Shown one piece after another: positions 8,385-21,029 of a DNA stretch of 64,000 nt (position 1 is its first letter; each line of letters begins with the position of its first letter). The notes beneath the pieces are model-generated. The model was not told the origin of the DNA and did no database searches. It saw only the letters and a list, made by a program, of their open reading frames with translations. This DNA comes from Shinella sp. WSJ-2 (GTDB lineage: Bacteria; Pseudomonadota; Alphaproteobacteria; Rhizobiales; Rhizobiaceae): the NCBI RefSeq assembly GCF_003432075.1, contig NZ_QWBU01000005.1, positions 186,001-250,000 on the forward strand, written 5' to 3'. The position numbers were made by a program, and so were the translations under genes.

Positions 8385-10844
8385 ATGATGAACCGGGTTA
8401 CCAACAACGATCTCGCACCCGCTCTACGATCCTCGGATGTCGAACAGCTCGCGACGGAACTGCTCGAACGCCTCAAATATCGCATCGGCAAGGATCCGAA
8501 AGTCGCCAAGCCGCATGACTGGTTGACGGCAGCGATCCTGGTTGCGCGCGATCGTATCACCGACAAATGGATGGATTCGACCCGGCGCACCTACGCGACG
8601 GGCGCCAAGCGCGTCTATTACCTATCGCTCGAATTTCTCATCGGCCGTCTAATGCGCGATGCCATGACCAATAGCGGTATCATGGACGAAATGCGCCAAG
8701 CGCTCGCCATGCACGGCGTCGATATCGACGTCATCGCCGAACTCGAGCCGGATGCGGCGCTGGGCAACGGCGGTCTCGGCCGACTTGCTGCCTGTTTCAT
8801 GGAAAGCATGGCAACCGTCGATGTGCCGGCCTATGGCTACGGCATCCGCTACGTACATGGCCTCTTCCGCCAGCAGATGGCCGACGGCTGGCAGGTCGAG
8901 TTGCCGGAAACCTGGCTTGCCCACGGCAATCCTTGGGAATTCGAACGCCGCGAAAGCTCCTACGAGATCGGCTTCGGCGGCGGTGTCGAGACCATCAATA
9001 TCGGCGAGGACAAGCAGCGCTTCGTCTGGAAGCCGGCCGAGCGCGTCATCGCGACGGCCTATGATACGCCGGCCGTCGGCTGGCGGGCCAAGCGCGTGAA
9101 CACGCTGCGGCTCTGGGCGGCAAACCCGATCGATCCGATCCTGCTCGAAGCCTTCAATGCCGGCGACCATATCGGCGCGCTGAAGGAAAGCAACCGGGCG
9201 GAAAGCCTGACGCGCGTGCTCTATCCGGCCGACGCCACGCCGGCCGGCCAGGAACTGCGCCTGCGCCAGGAGTTCTTCTTCTGCTCCGCCTCGCTGCAGG
9301 ACATCCTGCGCCGCCATCTCCAGCAGTATCCGGACTTCACATCGCTGCCGGACGCCGTCGCCATCCAGCTCAACGATACCCATCCGGCGGTCTCGGTCGC
9401 CGAACTCGTGCGCCTGCTGACCGACGTGCACGGGCTGGACTTCGACACAGCCTGGGATATCGGCCGCCGCACCTTCTCCTACACCAACCATACGCTGCTC
9501 CCCGAGGCGCTGGAAAGCTGGCCGGTGCCGCTGTTCGAGCGGCTTTTGCCGCGCCATATGCAGATCGTCTATGCGATCAACGCCAAAATCCTCGTCGAGG
9601 CCCGCAAGGAGAAGGGCTTCGAAGATCAGCGCATTCGCAACATCTCGCTGATCGAAGAATCGGGTGAGCGCCGGGTGCGCATGGGCAATCTCGCCTTCGT
9701 CGGCTCCCACTCGACCAATGGCGTGTCGGCGCTGCACACCGAGCTGATGAAGGAAACGGTCTTCGCCGACCTGCACAAGCTCTATCCCGAGCGCATCAAC
9801 AACAAGACGAACGGGATCACGCCGCGCCGCTGGCTGATGCAGTGCAATCCGGGCCTGTTCGGCCTGATCCGCGAGTCCATCGGCGACGGCTTCATGGACG
9901 ATGCCGAGGCCCTGAAGGCGCTCGACGCCTTTGCCGATAACAAGGATTTCCAGGAGAAGTTTGCCGCGATCAAGCGCGAGAACAAGAACCGGCTTTCCAA
10001 TCTCGTCGGCAGCCGTATGGGTGTGCGCATCGATCCCGCTGCCATGTTCGACATCCAGATCAAACGTATCCATGAATACAAGCGCCAGCTCCTCAACATC
10101 ATCGAGGCCGTTGCCCTCTACGATCAGATCCGCTCGCACCCCGAGCTGGACTGGGTGCCGCGTGTCAAACTCTTCGCAGGCAAGGCGGCGCCGAGCTATC
10201 ACAATGCCAAGCTGATCATCAAACTCGCCAACGACGTGGCGCGCGTGATCAACAACGATCCCGCCGTCCGCGGCCTGCTCAAGGTCGTCTTCGTGCCGAA
10301 CTACAATGTCTCGCTCGCCGAGATCATGGTTCCCGCCGCCGACCTTTCCGAGCAGATATCGACCGCCGGCATGGAAGCATCGGGCACTGGCAACATGAAG
10401 TTTGCGCTGAACGGCGCGCTGACGATCGGTACACTCGACGGGGCCAATGTCGAGATGCGCGACCATGTCGGCGCGGAGAACATCGTGATCTTCGGCATGA
10501 CCGCCGAGGAAGTGGCGAAGGTGCGGGCCGAAGGGCACAACCCCCGCGCCATCATCGAGCAGTCGAAGGAGCTGTCGCAGGCACTCGCCGCGATTTCCTC
10601 CGGCGTCTTCTCGCCCGATGATCGCAACCGCTTCACCGGTCTGGTCGACGGCATCTACAATCACGACTGGTTCATGGTGGCGGCGGATTTCGACGCCTAT
10701 GCCAAGGCCCAGCGCGAGGTCGACGGTATCTGGACGGATAAAAACGCCTGGTTTTCGAAAACCATACGGAACACAGCCCGCATGGGCTGGTTCTCCTCCG
10801 ACCGCACCATTCGCCAATATGCCAAGGAAATCTGGAGAGCCTGA
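8385..10844 (+). CDS. glgP: Glycogen/alpha-glucan phosphorylase
   Basis: Releases glucose-1-phosphate from the non-reducing ends of glycogen using orthophosphate and pyridoxal phosphate. The 819-residue length is standard. The PLP-site segment GTGNMKFALNGALTIGTLDG is intact with the Schiff-base lysine at Lys672, and GNGGLGRLAACFMES near 135 is the conserved phosphorylase segment. ATG 8385 (MMNRVTNN) is preferred over the upstream TTG at 8358; GAGGGG is 12 nt upstream. The stop overlaps the glgB start (ATGA), so translation is coupled. It is the first gene of glgP-B-C-A-pgm-glgX, combining breakdown and synthesis in one unit as in Agrobacterium. Confidence 0.97.
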   Translation: MMNRVTNNDLAPALRSSDVEQLATELLERLKYRIGKDPKVAKPHDWLTAAILVARDRITDKWMDSTRRTYATGAKRVYYLSLEFLIGRLMRDAMTNSGIMDEMRQALAMHGVDIDVIAELEPDAALGNGGLGRLAACFMESMATVDVPAYGYGIRYVHGLFRQQMADGWQVELPETWLAHGNPWEFERRESSYEIGFGGGVETINIGEDKQRFVWKPAERVIATAYDTPAVGWRAKRVNTLRLWAANPIDPILLEAFNAGDHIGALKESNRAESLTRVLYPADATPAGQELRLRQEFFFCSASLQDILRRHLQQYPDFTSLPDAVAIQLNDTHPAVSVAELVRLLTDVHGLDFDTAWDIGRRTFSYTNHTLLPEALESWPVPLFERLLPRHMQIVYAINAKILVEARKEKGFEDQRIRNISLIEESGERRVRMGNLAFVGSHSTNGVSALHTELMKETVFADLHKLYPERINNKTNGITPRRWLMQCNPGLFGLIRESIGDGFMDDAEALKALDAFADNKDFQEKFAAIKRENKNRLSNLVGSRMGVRIDPAAMFDIQIKRIHEYKRQLLNIIEAVALYDQIRSHPELDWVPRVKLFAGKAAPSYHNAKLIIKLANDVARVINNDPAVRGLLKVVFVPNYNVSLAEIMVPAADLSEQISTAGMEASGTGNMKFALNGALTIGTLDGANVEMRDHVGAENIVIFGMTAEEVAKVRAEGHNPRAIIEQSKELSQALAAISSGVFSPDDRNRFTGLVDGIYNHDWFMVAADFDAYAKAQREVDGIWTDKNAWFSKTIRNTARMGWFSSDRTIRQYAKEIWRA

Positions 10845-13069
10845 TGACCGTACCGCCGAACAAAGGGACGATGGCCACCCGGCCCAATCTCCCGTCAGAG
10901 CTTCTGGCGAAGGCGGACATCGATGCAATCCTGGAAAGCCGGCACTGGGACCCGTTCGCCGTGCTCGGCGTCCATGCGGCGGGCGACACCTATGTCGCCC
11001 GCTGCTTCCTGCCGGGTGCCGCCGAAGTGACGGCAGAGACGCTGTCAGGCAAAGAGATCGGCGCGCTCACGCAGATCCATCCGGCCGGCATCTTCGCCGG
11101 TGAGATCGCGGTGAAGAAACAGCAGCCGATCCGCTACCGCGCCCGCAACGACGGCGGCGAATGGGTTGTCATCGACCCCTACAGCTTCGGTCCCGTTCTC
11201 GGGCCGATGGACGACTACTATATCCGCGAAGGCTCGCATCTCCGCCTCTTCGACAAGCTCGGCGCCCATCCGATGACGCTCGACGGCATCGACGGCTTTC
11301 ACTTTGCCGTCTGGGCACCCAACGCCAAGCGCGTCTCCGTCGTCGGCAACTTCAACGAATGGGACGGGCGGCGCAATGCCATGCGGCTACGCCGCGACAC
11401 CGGCATCTGGGAGATCTTCCTACCCGGCATCACCGAAGGCCATGCCTACAAATACGAGATCGTTGGGATCAACGGCGAGGTCCTGCCGCTGAAGGCCGAC
11501 CCCTTCGCCCGCCGCTCGGAACTAAGGCCCGCCAATGCCTCGATGACGACGGGGCCGATCAACCAGACATGGGAAGACGAGGCGCATCTCCAGCATTGGG
11601 CAACCGTGGATGCCCGCCGCCAGCCGATCTCGATTTATGAGGTTCATGCCGGCTCCTGGCAGCGCAACGACCGCGGCGGCTTCCTGACCTGGGACGAGCT
11701 TGCCGACCGACTGATCCCCTACTGCGTCGATATGGGCTTTACCCATATCGAATTCCTGCCGATCTCCGAATTCCCCTTCGATCCCTCCTGGGGTTACCAG
11801 ACGACCGGCCTCTATGCGCCAACGGCGCGCTTCGGCGAGCCCGAAGGCTTTGCCCGTTTCGTCAACGGCTGCCACAAGGTCGGAATCGGCGTCATCCTCG
11901 ACTGGGTGCCGGCGCATTTTCCGACGGACGCGCATGGGCTGGGCAAGTTCGATGGCACGGCGCTCTACGAGCATGAGGACCCGCGTCAGGGCTTTCATCC
12001 GGACTGGAACACGGCGATCTACAATTTCGGCCGGGCCGAGGTTCTGTCCTACCTCATCAACAACGCGCTCTACTGGTCGGAGAAATTCCATCTCGACGGC
12101 CTGCGCGTCGATGCGGTTGCCTCCATGCTCTACCTCGACTATTCGCGCAAACACGGCGAATGGGTACCGAACGAATATGGGGGCAACGAAAATCTCGCCG
12201 CCGTGCGCTTCCTGCAGGAAATGAATGCCCGCGTCTATGCCGCCCATCCCGGCATCTTGACGATCGCCGAAGAGTCCACCTCCTGGCCGAAGGTCTCCGC
12301 CCCCGTGCACGCCGGAGGCCTGGGCTTCGGCTTCAAGTGGAACATGGGCTTCATGCACGATACGCTGCAATATCTGTCGCGCGAGCCGGTGCATCGCAAG
12401 TTCCACCACAACGACATGACCTTCGGCCTGATCTATGCCTTTTCGGAAAACTTCGTGCTGCCGCTCAGCCACGACGAGGTGGTGCACGGTAAGGGCTCGC
12501 TGATCGCCAAGATGGCCGGAGACGATTGGCAGAAATTTGCCAATCTGCGCGCCTATTACGGCTTCATGTGGGGCTATCCAGGCAAGAAGCTGCTGTTCAT
12601 GGGCCAAGAGTTCGCCCAGTGGCAGGAATGGAGCGAAAGCCGCTCGCTCGACTGGAACCTGCTCGAATATCCGCTGCATGAGGGAATGCGTCGGCTGGTG
12701 CGCGATCTCAACGGCACCTACCGCCGTAAGGCGGCACTCCATGCCCGCGACTGCGAGGGCGACGGCTTCGAGTGGCTGATCGCCGATGACAGGGAAAACT
12801 CGGTCTTCGCCTGGCTGCGCAAGGCGCCCGGCGAAAAGCCGATCGCCGTCGTTACCAACTTTACGCCCGTCTACCGAGAGAACTACGGGATACCGCTGCC
12901 GATCGAGGGCCGGTGGCGCGAGATCCTCAACAGCGACGCGGAGATCTATGGCGGCAGCGGCAAGGGCAACGGCGGCGCCGTCGAAGCCAGAAAACACGGC
13001 AACGAAAGAATAGCAGCCACCATCACTTTGCCGCCGCTGGCAACCGTGATGTTCGAGCTGGACGCATAA
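10844..13069 (+). CDS. glgB: 1,4-alpha-glucan (glycogen) branching enzyme
   Basis: Moves alpha-1,4 chains to form alpha-1,6 branches in glycogen (GH13). The 741 residues contain two N-terminal carbohydrate-binding/Ig-like modules (first [11 protein letters not shown], second [20 protein letters not shown]) and the catalytic barrel. The nucleophile is Asp423 in LRVDAVASM, the acid/base is Glu476 in TIAEES, and [12 protein letters not shown] holds the third carboxylate. The 53-residue spacing of Asp and Glu matches the E. coli enzyme. The ATG overlaps the glgP stop and has GGAGAG upstream. MATRPN at 10871 is a possible later start. Confidence 0.97.
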   Translation: MTVPPNKGTMATRPNLPSELLAKADIDAILESRHWDPFAVLGVHAAGDTYVARCFLPGAAEVTAETLSGKEIGALTQIHPAGIFAGEIAVKKQQPIRYRARNDGGEWVVIDPYSFGPVLGPMDDYYIREGSHLRLFDKLGAHPMTLDGIDGFHFAVWAPNAKRVSVVGNFNEWDGRRNAMRLRRDTGIWEIFLPGITEGHAYKYEIVGINGEVLPLKADPFARRSELRPANASMTTGPINQTWEDEAHLQHWATVDARRQPISIYEVHAGSWQRNDRGGFLTWDELADRLIPYCVDMGFTHIEFLPISEFPFDPSWGYQTTGLYAPTARFGEPEGFARFVNGCHKVGIGVILDWVPAHFPTDAHGLGKFDGTALYEHEDPRQGFHPDWNTAIYNFGRAEVLSYLINNALYWSEKFHLDGLRVDAVASMLYLDYSRKHGEWVPNEYGGNENLAAVRFLQEMNARVYAAHPGILTIAEESTSWPKVSAPVHAGGLGFGFKWNMGFMHDTLQYLSREPVHRKFHHNDMTFGLIYAFSENFVLPLSHDEVVHGKGSLIAKMAGDDWQKFANLRAYYGFMWGYPGKKLLFMGQEFAQWQEWSESRSLDWNLLEYPLHEGMRRLVRDLNGTYRRKAALHARDCEGDGFEWLIADDRENSVFAWLRKAPGEKPIAVVTNFTPVYRENYGIPLPIEGRWREILNSDAEIYGGSGKGNGGAVEARKHGNERIAATITLPPLATVMFELDA

Positions 13070-13088
13070 CAGAGCTGGGAGGCGACCT

Positions 13089-14351
13089 ATGGAGCAAAAG
13101 CGTATTCAACCCCTCGCCCGTGACGCGATGGCCTATGTCCTGGCCGGCGGACGGGGAAGCCGCCTCAAGGAACTGACTGACCGCCGCGCCAAGCCGGCAG
13201 TGCATTTCGGCGGCAAAGCCCGCATCATTGATTTCGCGCTCTCCAACGCGCTGAATTCCGGTATCCGTCGCATCGGTGTCGCCACCCAGTACAAGGCGCA
13301 TTCGCTGATCCGCCACATGCAGCGCGGCTGGAACTTCTTCCGCCCGGAGCGTAACGAAAGCTTCGATATCCTGCCGGCCTCACAGCGCGTCTCCGAGACG
13401 CAGTGGTATGAGGGCACCGCCGACGCCGTCTATCAGAACATCGATATCATCGAGGATTACGGCGTCGAATACATGGTCATCCTCGCCGGCGACCACATCT
13501 ATAAGATGGACTATGAGCTGATGCTCCAGCAACACGTCGATTCCGGCGCGCAGGTGACGATCGGCTGCCTGGAAGTGCCGCGCATGGAAGCCACGGGTTT
13601 CGGCGTCATGCATGTCGATGACAAGGACCAGATCATCGCCTTCGTAGAAAAGCCGGCCGACCCGCCCGGCATTCCCGGCAATCCCGACTTCGCGCTTGCC
13701 TCCATGGGCATCTATGTCTTCCACACCAAGTTCCTGATGGACCTGCTGCGCCGCGACGCCGCCGACCCGACCTCCAGCCGCGACTTCGGCAAGGACATCA
13801 TTCCCTATATCGTGCAGAACGGCAAAGCCGTCGCCCACCGATTCAATGCATCCTGCGTCCGCTCGAATTTCGAGCGCGAAGCATACTGGCGCGACGTCGG
13901 CACGATCGACGCCTACTGGCAGGCCAATATCGACCTGACCCACATTACCCCTGAACTCGATATCTACGACAGCTCCTGGCCGATCTGGACGTTTGCCGAA
14001 ATCAAGCCGCCGGCCAAGTTCGTGCATGACGACGAGAACCGCCGCGGCTCGGCGATCTCCTCGCTTGTCTCAGGCGATTGCATCATCTCCGGCGCCTCGC
14101 TGAACCGCAGCATGTTGTTCACCGGGGTCAGGGCGAATTCCTATTCCCGCCTGGAAGGGGCCGTTGTCTTGCCGAACGTTATGATCGGCCGCCATGCCAA
14201 TCTCAAGAACGTCGTGATCGACAGCCGCGTCGTCATTCCTGAAGGCCTTGTCGTGGGTGAGGATCCGGAGCTCGATGCCCGCCGCTTCCGCCGCTCGGAG
14301 AATGGCATCTGCCTCATCACCCAACCGATGATCGACAAGCTGGAGCTCTAG
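13089..14351 (+). CDS. glgC: Glucose-1-phosphate adenylyltransferase
   Basis: Makes ADP-glucose from ATP and glucose-1-phosphate, the committed step of bacterial glycogen synthesis and the usual allosteric control point. The 420-residue length fits. The nucleotidyltransferase signature [20 protein letters not shown] is at residues 18-37, and a left-handed beta-helix C-terminal domain ([15 protein letters not shown] onward) follows. GGGAGG precedes the ATG by 5 nt. It lies 19 nt after glgB and 7 nt before glgA. Homologues in this family are activated by fructose-6-phosphate and pyruvate; that property is assumed, not visible. Confidence 0.97.
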   Translation: MEQKRIQPLARDAMAYVLAGGRGSRLKELTDRRAKPAVHFGGKARIIDFALSNALNSGIRRIGVATQYKAHSLIRHMQRGWNFFRPERNESFDILPASQRVSETQWYEGTADAVYQNIDIIEDYGVEYMVILAGDHIYKMDYELMLQQHVDSGAQVTIGCLEVPRMEATGFGVMHVDDKDQIIAFVEKPADPPGIPGNPDFALASMGIYVFHTKFLMDLLRRDAADPTSSRDFGKDIIPYIVQNGKAVAHRFNASCVRSNFEREAYWRDVGTIDAYWQANIDLTHITPELDIYDSSWPIWTFAEIKPPAKFVHDDENRRGSAISSLVSGDCIISGASLNRSMLFTGVRANSYSRLEGAVVLPNVMIGRHANLKNVVIDSRVVIPEGLVVGEDPELDARRFRRSENGICLITQPMIDKLEL

Positions 14352-14358
14352 CCGCGTC

Positions 14359-15792
14359 ATGAACATCCTTTCGGTGGCATCCGAAGTATTCCCGCTCATC
14401 AAGACGGGAGGCCTCGCCGACGTCGCCGGCGCGCTGCCGATCGCGCTTGCCGGGCATGGCATGCACATGCGCACGCTGATGCCCGGTTATCCCGCGGTCA
14501 TGCAGCGGCTCGGCAAGGTCGAGGTGGTCGCCGGTTTCGACGATCTGCTCGGCGAAACCGCGCGCATTCTCGCCGCCACCCATGAGGGCCTCGATATCCT
14601 TGTGCTCGACGCGCCGGCCTATTACGACCGGCCGGGCGGTCCCTATGTGGATGCCATGGGCAAGGATTTTACCGATAACTGGCGGCGCTTCGCGGCGCTG
14701 TCCTTCGCAGGCGCCGAAATCGCTCGTGGTCTATTGCCCGACTGGCGACCGGACATCGTGCATGCGCATGACTGGCAGGCGGCAATGACCGCCGTCTACA
14801 TGCGCTATACCGGGCTGCAGCACATTCCCACCGTCATCACCGTGCACAACCTCGCTTTTCAGGGCCAGTTCGGCGCCGATATCTTCGCGGAGCTCGCCCT
14901 GCCGCCCGAGGCCTTCACCATGGACGGGCTCGAATATTACGGCGATGTCGGCTATCTCAAGGGCGGGCTTCGCACCGCCTGGTCGATCACCACGGTCAGC
15001 CCGACCTATGCGCACGAGATCATGACGGCGGAATACGGCATGGGCCTTGAGGGCCTGATCAATGCACGATCCAACGATCTCGTCGGCATCGTCAACGGCA
15101 TCGACACCGCCGTGTGGAACCCCGAGACCGACGCCAATATCGCCCGTCCCTATGCCGCCGGCTCGCTGAAGCAGCGCTCCGTCAACCGGCAGGCCGTTGC
15201 CGAGCGATTCAGCCTGGAGAATGACACCGGCCCGATCTTCTGCATCATCAGCCGGCTGACGTGGCAGAAGGGCATCGATCTGATCGCCGAAGTCGCCGAC
15301 TGGATCGTCGAGCAGGGCGGCAAGCTTGCCGTGCTCGGCTCCGGCGACCAAGCGCTGGAGGGCGCACTGCTGGCAGCCGCCTCGCGTCATCGCGGTCGCA
15401 TCGGCATCGTCATCGGCTATAACGAACCACTGTCGCACCTTATGCAGGCCGGAAGCGACGCCATCCTCATCCCCTCGCGCTTCGAGCCCTGCGGCCTCAC
15501 CCAGCTCTATGGCCTGCGCTACGGCTGTATACCCGTCGTCGCCCGCACCGGGGGCCTCGCCGATACGGTCATCGACGCCAACGAGGCGGCGCTATCCGCC
15601 CGCGTCGCGACAGGTTTTCAGTTCACGCCGATCAATGCCGACGGGCTTCGCCAGGCGCTGCGCCGGGTGTTCAAAGCCTATAACGAACCGAAAATCTGGG
15701 GTCGTATCCAGAACCAGGGCATGAAATCGGACGTTTCCTGGGAAAACAGCGCCGCGCGCTATGCGGACCTCTATTCCAGCCTTCTTTCGTGA
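14359..15792 (+). CDS. glgA: Glycogen synthase (ADP-glucose, GT5)
   Basis: Elongates alpha-1,4-glucan from ADP-glucose. The 477 residues have the GT-B fold. The N-terminal [13 protein letters not shown] loop carries ADP-glucose-binding Lys15, and the C-terminal nucleotide-binding half includes [11 protein letters not shown] and the conserved [18 protein letters not shown] segment with the retaining-GT glutamate. The start lies 7 nt after the glgC stop and has only a weak ribosome site (GGAGCTCTAGC), so it probably depends on coupling with glgC. It is followed 9 nt later by pgm. Confidence 0.97.
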   Translation: MNILSVASEVFPLIKTGGLADVAGALPIALAGHGMHMRTLMPGYPAVMQRLGKVEVVAGFDDLLGETARILAATHEGLDILVLDAPAYYDRPGGPYVDAMGKDFTDNWRRFAALSFAGAEIARGLLPDWRPDIVHAHDWQAAMTAVYMRYTGLQHIPTVITVHNLAFQGQFGADIFAELALPPEAFTMDGLEYYGDVGYLKGGLRTAWSITTVSPTYAHEIMTAEYGMGLEGLINARSNDLVGIVNGIDTAVWNPETDANIARPYAAGSLKQRSVNRQAVAERFSLENDTGPIFCIISRLTWQKGIDLIAEVADWIVEQGGKLAVLGSGDQALEGALLAAASRHRGRIGIVIGYNEPLSHLMQAGSDAILIPSRFEPCGLTQLYGLRYGCIPVVARTGGLADTVIDANEAALSARVATGFQFTPINADGLRQALRRVFKAYNEPKIWGRIQNQGMKSDVSWENSAARYADLYSSLLS

Positions 15793-15798
15793 GTGTAA

Positions 15799-17433
<1,635 letters not shown>

Positions 17434-17434
17434 C

Positions 17435-19405
17435 ATGACCATAACCGTCCCCTCCTTCGCGCCGGGCGCCACGCTCTCCGGGGACGGGGTGGAGTTCGCG
17501 GTCTATTCCCGCGATGCCGCCCGCGTCGAACTCTGCCTGTTCGACAATGAAGGCGACAAGGAACTTGCCCGCCTCGCCATGGGGCGGGACGAAAGCGGCT
17601 TCCACCGGGTCTTCGTGGAAGGCGCCACGGAGGGCACGCGCTACGGCTTCCGAGCCGACGGCATCTATTCACCGGACCACGGCCTGTGGTTCGATCCGGC
17701 AAAGCTGCTGGTCGATCCCTATGCCAAGCAACTGGACCGTGCCTTCCGGCACGATGGCCGCCTCGCCGTCTTCAGCATCGACACGGCGGATATCGTGCCG
17801 AAGGCCGTCGTCGTCAGGGACCGGCCGGTCGCGATAGAGCCGCCGATCTTCCGCCCCGGCGGCTTCGTTTACGAGGTCGCCGTGCGCAGCTTCACCATGC
17901 TGCATCCTGAGGTGCCCGAGGCGATGCGCGGCACCGTCGCGGCGCTCGCGCATCCCGCCGTGCTCACCCATTTGAAACGGCTCGGCGTCGATGCCGTCGA
18001 ACTGATGCCGATCACCGCTTGGATCGACGAGCGCCACCTGCCGCCGCTCGGTCTCTCCAACAGCTGGGGCTACAATCCAATCGCCCTGATGGCGCTCGAC
18101 CCGCGCCTTGTGCCCGGCGGCATGAAGGAGCTGGCCGACACGGTCGCGGCCTTGCGTACCGAAAACATCGGCGTGATCCTCGATCTTGTCTTCAACCATT
18201 CCGGCGAAAGCGACCGCCATGGCGCGACACTCTCCATGCGCGGCCTCGACAACCTCACCTATTACCGCCACGTGGCGGACCGCCCCGGCGAGCTGATCAA
18301 CGACACTGGTTGCGGCAACACCATTGCCGGCGAACACCCAGCCGTGCGCCAGCTCGTGCTCGACAGCCTGCGCCATTTCGTGCGCCACGCCGGCGTCGAC
18401 GGTTTCCGCTTCGACCTTGCCACCATTCTCGGCCGCGAGGCGGACGGCTTTTCCGCCCGCTCGGCCTTACTCTCCGAAATCTGCGCCGATCCCCTGCTGA
18501 AGGATCGCGTGCTGATCGCCGAACCCTGGGATATCGGCCCCGGTGGCTACCAGCTTGGCAATTTCCCGGCGCCCTTCCTCGAATGGAACGACCGCTACCG
18601 CGACGACACCAGAACCTTCTGGCGCGGTGACAGCCATCGTCTCGGCGCCTTCGTCACCGCCTTCGCTGGTTCCTCGGATATCTTCTCGAGGCACGGCGGG
18701 GAGGAGACACGCAGCGTCAACTTCCTTGCCGCCCATGACGGCTTCACCCTGATGGACCTCGTCTCCCATACCGTGAAGCACAATGGCGCGAACGGCGAGG
18801 ACAACCGGGACGGCCACAACGAGAACCATTCCTGGAACAATGGCGCGGAGGGCGCCACTACCGATGGCGCCGTGCTTTCCGCCCGCCGAGCCGATGTGAA
18901 GGCCCTCATCTCCAGCCTGTTCCTCTCGCGCGGCACCATCATGCTGACCGCCGGCGACGAGGGCGGCCGCAGCCAAGGCGGCAACAACAATGCCTATTGC
19001 CAGGACAATGCGATCACCTGGATGCATTGGGACCGGCTGGATGACGGCCTGATCGAACACACAGCCATGCTCTCGGCGATCCGCAAGCGGTTTCCCGCCC
19101 TCTCCGAAACCGCCTTCCTGCGCGACGGCGATGTGGAGTGGCTGACGCTTGCCGGTCATCCGATGAGCATCGCCGACTGGGAAGCACCGTTCAACGGCAC
19201 GCTGCTGGCACTTTTCAGGACAGCGGATCTTCAACAGCAACAGAGCGTCCGCCTCGCAATCGCCATCAACCGTACGCACGGTGAGCAGGCGCTGGCTCTG
19301 CCGCCGTCCGAAGGACACGGCTGGGTGAGCCTCATCTCCGTCAACCAACCGCCCGTCGGACTGCTTCACCCTCGCAGCGTCGAAATTTTTGTCGAAAAGC
19401 ACTGA
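17435..19405 (+). CDS. glgX: Glycogen debranching enzyme
   Basis: Hydrolyses alpha-1,6 branches of phosphorylase-limited glycogen (GH13). The 656 residues start with a CBM48-like module (LSGDGVEFAVYSRDAARVEL) followed by the barrel. The nucleophile is Asp327 in GFRFDLATI and the acid/base is Glu363 in IAEPWD. AHDGFTLMDLVSH supplies the third carboxylate, and NHSWNNGAEG is typical of GlgX. Only 1 nt separates the stop of pgm from this ATG, so it is part of the same transcript and completes the breakdown pathway with glgP. Confidence 0.95.
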   Translation: MTITVPSFAPGATLSGDGVEFAVYSRDAARVELCLFDNEGDKELARLAMGRDESGFHRVFVEGATEGTRYGFRADGIYSPDHGLWFDPAKLLVDPYAKQLDRAFRHDGRLAVFSIDTADIVPKAVVVRDRPVAIEPPIFRPGGFVYEVAVRSFTMLHPEVPEAMRGTVAALAHPAVLTHLKRLGVDAVELMPITAWIDERHLPPLGLSNSWGYNPIALMALDPRLVPGGMKELADTVAALRTENIGVILDLVFNHSGESDRHGATLSMRGLDNLTYYRHVADRPGELINDTGCGNTIAGEHPAVRQLVLDSLRHFVRHAGVDGFRFDLATILGREADGFSARSALLSEICADPLLKDRVLIAEPWDIGPGGYQLGNFPAPFLEWNDRYRDDTRTFWRGDSHRLGAFVTAFAGSSDIFSRHGGEETRSVNFLAAHDGFTLMDLVSHTVKHNGANGEDNRDGHNENHSWNNGAEGATTDGAVLSARRADVKALISSLFLSRGTIMLTAGDEGGRSQGGNNNAYCQDNAITWMHWDRLDDGLIEHTAMLSAIRKRFPALSETAFLRDGDVEWLTLAGHPMSIADWEAPFNGTLLALFRTADLQQQQSVRLAIAINRTHGEQALALPPSEGHGWVSLISVNQPPVGLLHPRSVEIFVEKH

Positions 19406-19468
19406 ACTTCATTGCCCGGACAAACCGGCTCTTTAGAAGAGGCGCCGAATCGAGCGGCAGGAAAGCAT

Positions 19469-19957
19469 ATGCCAGACAGCATTCATCTGAAGGACATCAC
19501 CGCCCTTGTCGGCACGGAAATCGGCCTGTCGCGCTGGTTTACCGTCGACCAGACCATGATCGACCGATTCGCCGTGGCGACGGAAGACCATCAGTTCATT
19601 CATACCGATCCGGTGCGCGCCGCTGCCGAAACCCCGTTCGGCGGAACGATCGCCCATGGTTTCCTGACGCTCTCGCTGCTGTCGGCGATGAATTACGATT
19701 GCGTGCCGCGCATCATCGAACAGACGATGGGCATCAATTACGGCTTCGAGAAGGTGCGCTTCATGGCGCCGGTCAAGAGCGGTGCGCGGGTGCGCGGCCG
19801 TTTCGTGCTCGCCGAAGCCCGCTTCCGCGGCGCCGGCATGGTGACGATCCGCTATGACGTATCCGTCGAGATCGAGGACGAGACCAAGCCGGCGCTGACA
19901 GCCGACTGGATCACCATCATCCAGTTCGACCCGAAGGATCGGCCGGAGGACGTGTGA
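19469..19957 (+). CDS. MaoC-family (R)-hydratase/dehydratase
   Basis: A 162-residue hot-dog-fold protein. The hydratase-2 pattern is visible: DRFAVATEDHQFIHTDP, with the catalytic Asp/His pair, followed by FGGTIAHGFLTLSLL. Enzymes of this type hydrate trans-2-enoyl-CoA thioesters, and some are nodN-like in rhizobia. I take ATG 19469 because AGGAAAG is 5 nt upstream; an upstream in-frame start at 19412 has no site. It lies 63 nt after glgX, and its stop overlaps the GTG of the next acetyltransferase. Its link to glycogen metabolism is unclear. Confidence 0.87.
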   Translation: MPDSIHLKDITALVGTEIGLSRWFTVDQTMIDRFAVATEDHQFIHTDPVRAAAETPFGGTIAHGFLTLSLLSAMNYDCVPRIIEQTMGINYGFEKVRFMAPVKSGARVRGRFVLAEARFRGAGMVTIRYDVSVEIEDETKPALTADWITIIQFDPKDRPEDV

Positions 19958-20478
19958 AGGTCCGCCCTGCTTTGGCCGAGGACCTGCCGGTCCTCGCGGC
20001 CTGCGACTTCTCTTTCCTCGTAACGCGCGAGGCCATACCGCCCTTCGAGGGCGACTGGCTGGCACATGCGGGACCGGTCGAACCCTACCCCAAGAGCTAC
20101 GGCTTTGATCCGGCGGAACTGGCGGAAATACTGCCCGCCGAGGACAAGGCGCTGTTCGTCATTCTCGGCGATGAAACACCCGTCGGCTATCTGGCGCTGT
20201 CGGTTGGCTGGAATGGTTTCGCCGTCATCGACGATATCGCCGTGGATGCCGAATGGCGCGGTACCGGCGCGGCGCAACGGCTGATGCAGCAAGCCGTCCA
20301 GTGGACGGGCGGAAAAGCCCTGCCCGGCATTCGGCTGGAAACGCAGACGAACAATGTCGCCGCCTGCCGCTTCTATCTGCGCCAGGGTTTCACGCTCGGC
20401 GGCTATGATCGGTACCTATACGAAGGGCTGTCCCCCGGCACGCGGGAGACAGCCCTGTTTTTCTACCGTTTTCTCTGA
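19954..20478 (+). CDS. GNAT-family N-acetyltransferase
   Basis: A 174-residue single-domain acetyltransferase. The motif A segment AVIDDIAVDAEWRGTGAAQRLM provides the acetyl-CoA pyrophosphate loop, and LETQTNNVAACRFYLRQGFTLGGYD is the typical motif B with the N-N-x-x-A-x-x-F-Y element. Translation starts at GTG 19954, overlapping the stop of the MaoC gene (GTGA), with GGAGGA 4 nt upstream. It converges with soxG, leaving only 2 nt between the stops. The substrate is unknown; streptothricin- or RimI-like sequence features do not settle it. Confidence 0.85.
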   Translation: MKVRPALAEDLPVLAACDFSFLVTREAIPPFEGDWLAHAGPVEPYPKSYGFDPAELAEILPAEDKALFVILGDETPVGYLALSVGWNGFAVIDDIAVDAEWRGTGAAQRLMQQAVQWTGGKALPGIRLETQTNNVAACRFYLRQGFTLGGYDRYLYEGLSPGTRETALFFYRFL

Positions 20479-20480
20479 GT

Positions 20481-21029
20481 TCAGAGGCCGGCGTCTTCTG
20501 CGCCCTCGACCAGCATGCCGAAGGCATAGGACGAGAACGAACGCCAGCATTCAACGCGGTAATCCTCTTCGCCCGTGCGCAGCAGCACGATCTCGATCTT
20601 GCCGAGAACGGTGCGGGCCGCGGCACCGACCGGGAAAACCGACTTACCAAGATCGAGTGGGCAGGCCGCGGCAATGGCAGCAGCCGCGTCAGGGCCGGAG
20701 ACGAGGATCGCGGTGTTGCGATGGGAGACGTCGGTCGCCGAATGCAGCGCCGAGACGCCCGAGGCGATGCCCATCAGGTCGGCGCCGTTCTCGTCGATCA
20801 GCAACCATTCGTCCGGGCCGAGCCAGAGCGCATGACGGCCGCTGACGGAGGCCGAGGTTTTCGGCCGCTGCGGCAGTTCGAGGCCGAAGGCCAGCGACAA
20901 CGTGCCGATAGCGTCGGGGCCGGCGCGCAGCGCAAGGCGCGTTGCTGGGTCGGCGGGCGTGACGCGCGCACCGGAAGAACCACCATGGCGACCGGCGAGC
21001 GGCGCCTTGCGAAGAGCTTGATCAGCCAT
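20481..21029 (-). CDS. soxG: Sarcosine oxidase gamma subunit
   Basis: A 182-residue small subunit of the heterotetrameric sarcosine oxidase. It belongs to the folate-binding YgfZ/GcvT-like family; GPDEWLLIDENGADLM and DVSHRNTAILVSGPDAA are its recognisable segments. The ATG at 21029 (MADQALRK) overlaps the last 8 nt of soxA, so it is translationally coupled. It is the last gene of soxB-D-A-G. The subunit lacks its own cofactor and helps shape the tetrahydrofolate channel in known structures. Confidence 0.92.
   Translation of the reverse strand: MADQALRKAPLAGRHGGSSGARVTPADPATRLALRAGPDAIGTLSLAFGLELPQRPKTSASVSGRHALWLGPDEWLLIDENGADLMGIASGVSALHSATDVSHRNTAILVSGPDAAAAIAAACPLDLGKSVFPVGAAARTVLGKIEIVLLRTGEEDYRVECWRSFSSYAFGMLVEGAEDAGL

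Noticed and set aside
8649-10928. 759-residue frame antisense to glgP
   Set aside because: It lies entirely under a gene with an intact PLP motif and has the low-complexity composition of an antisense shadow; no ribosome site supports it.
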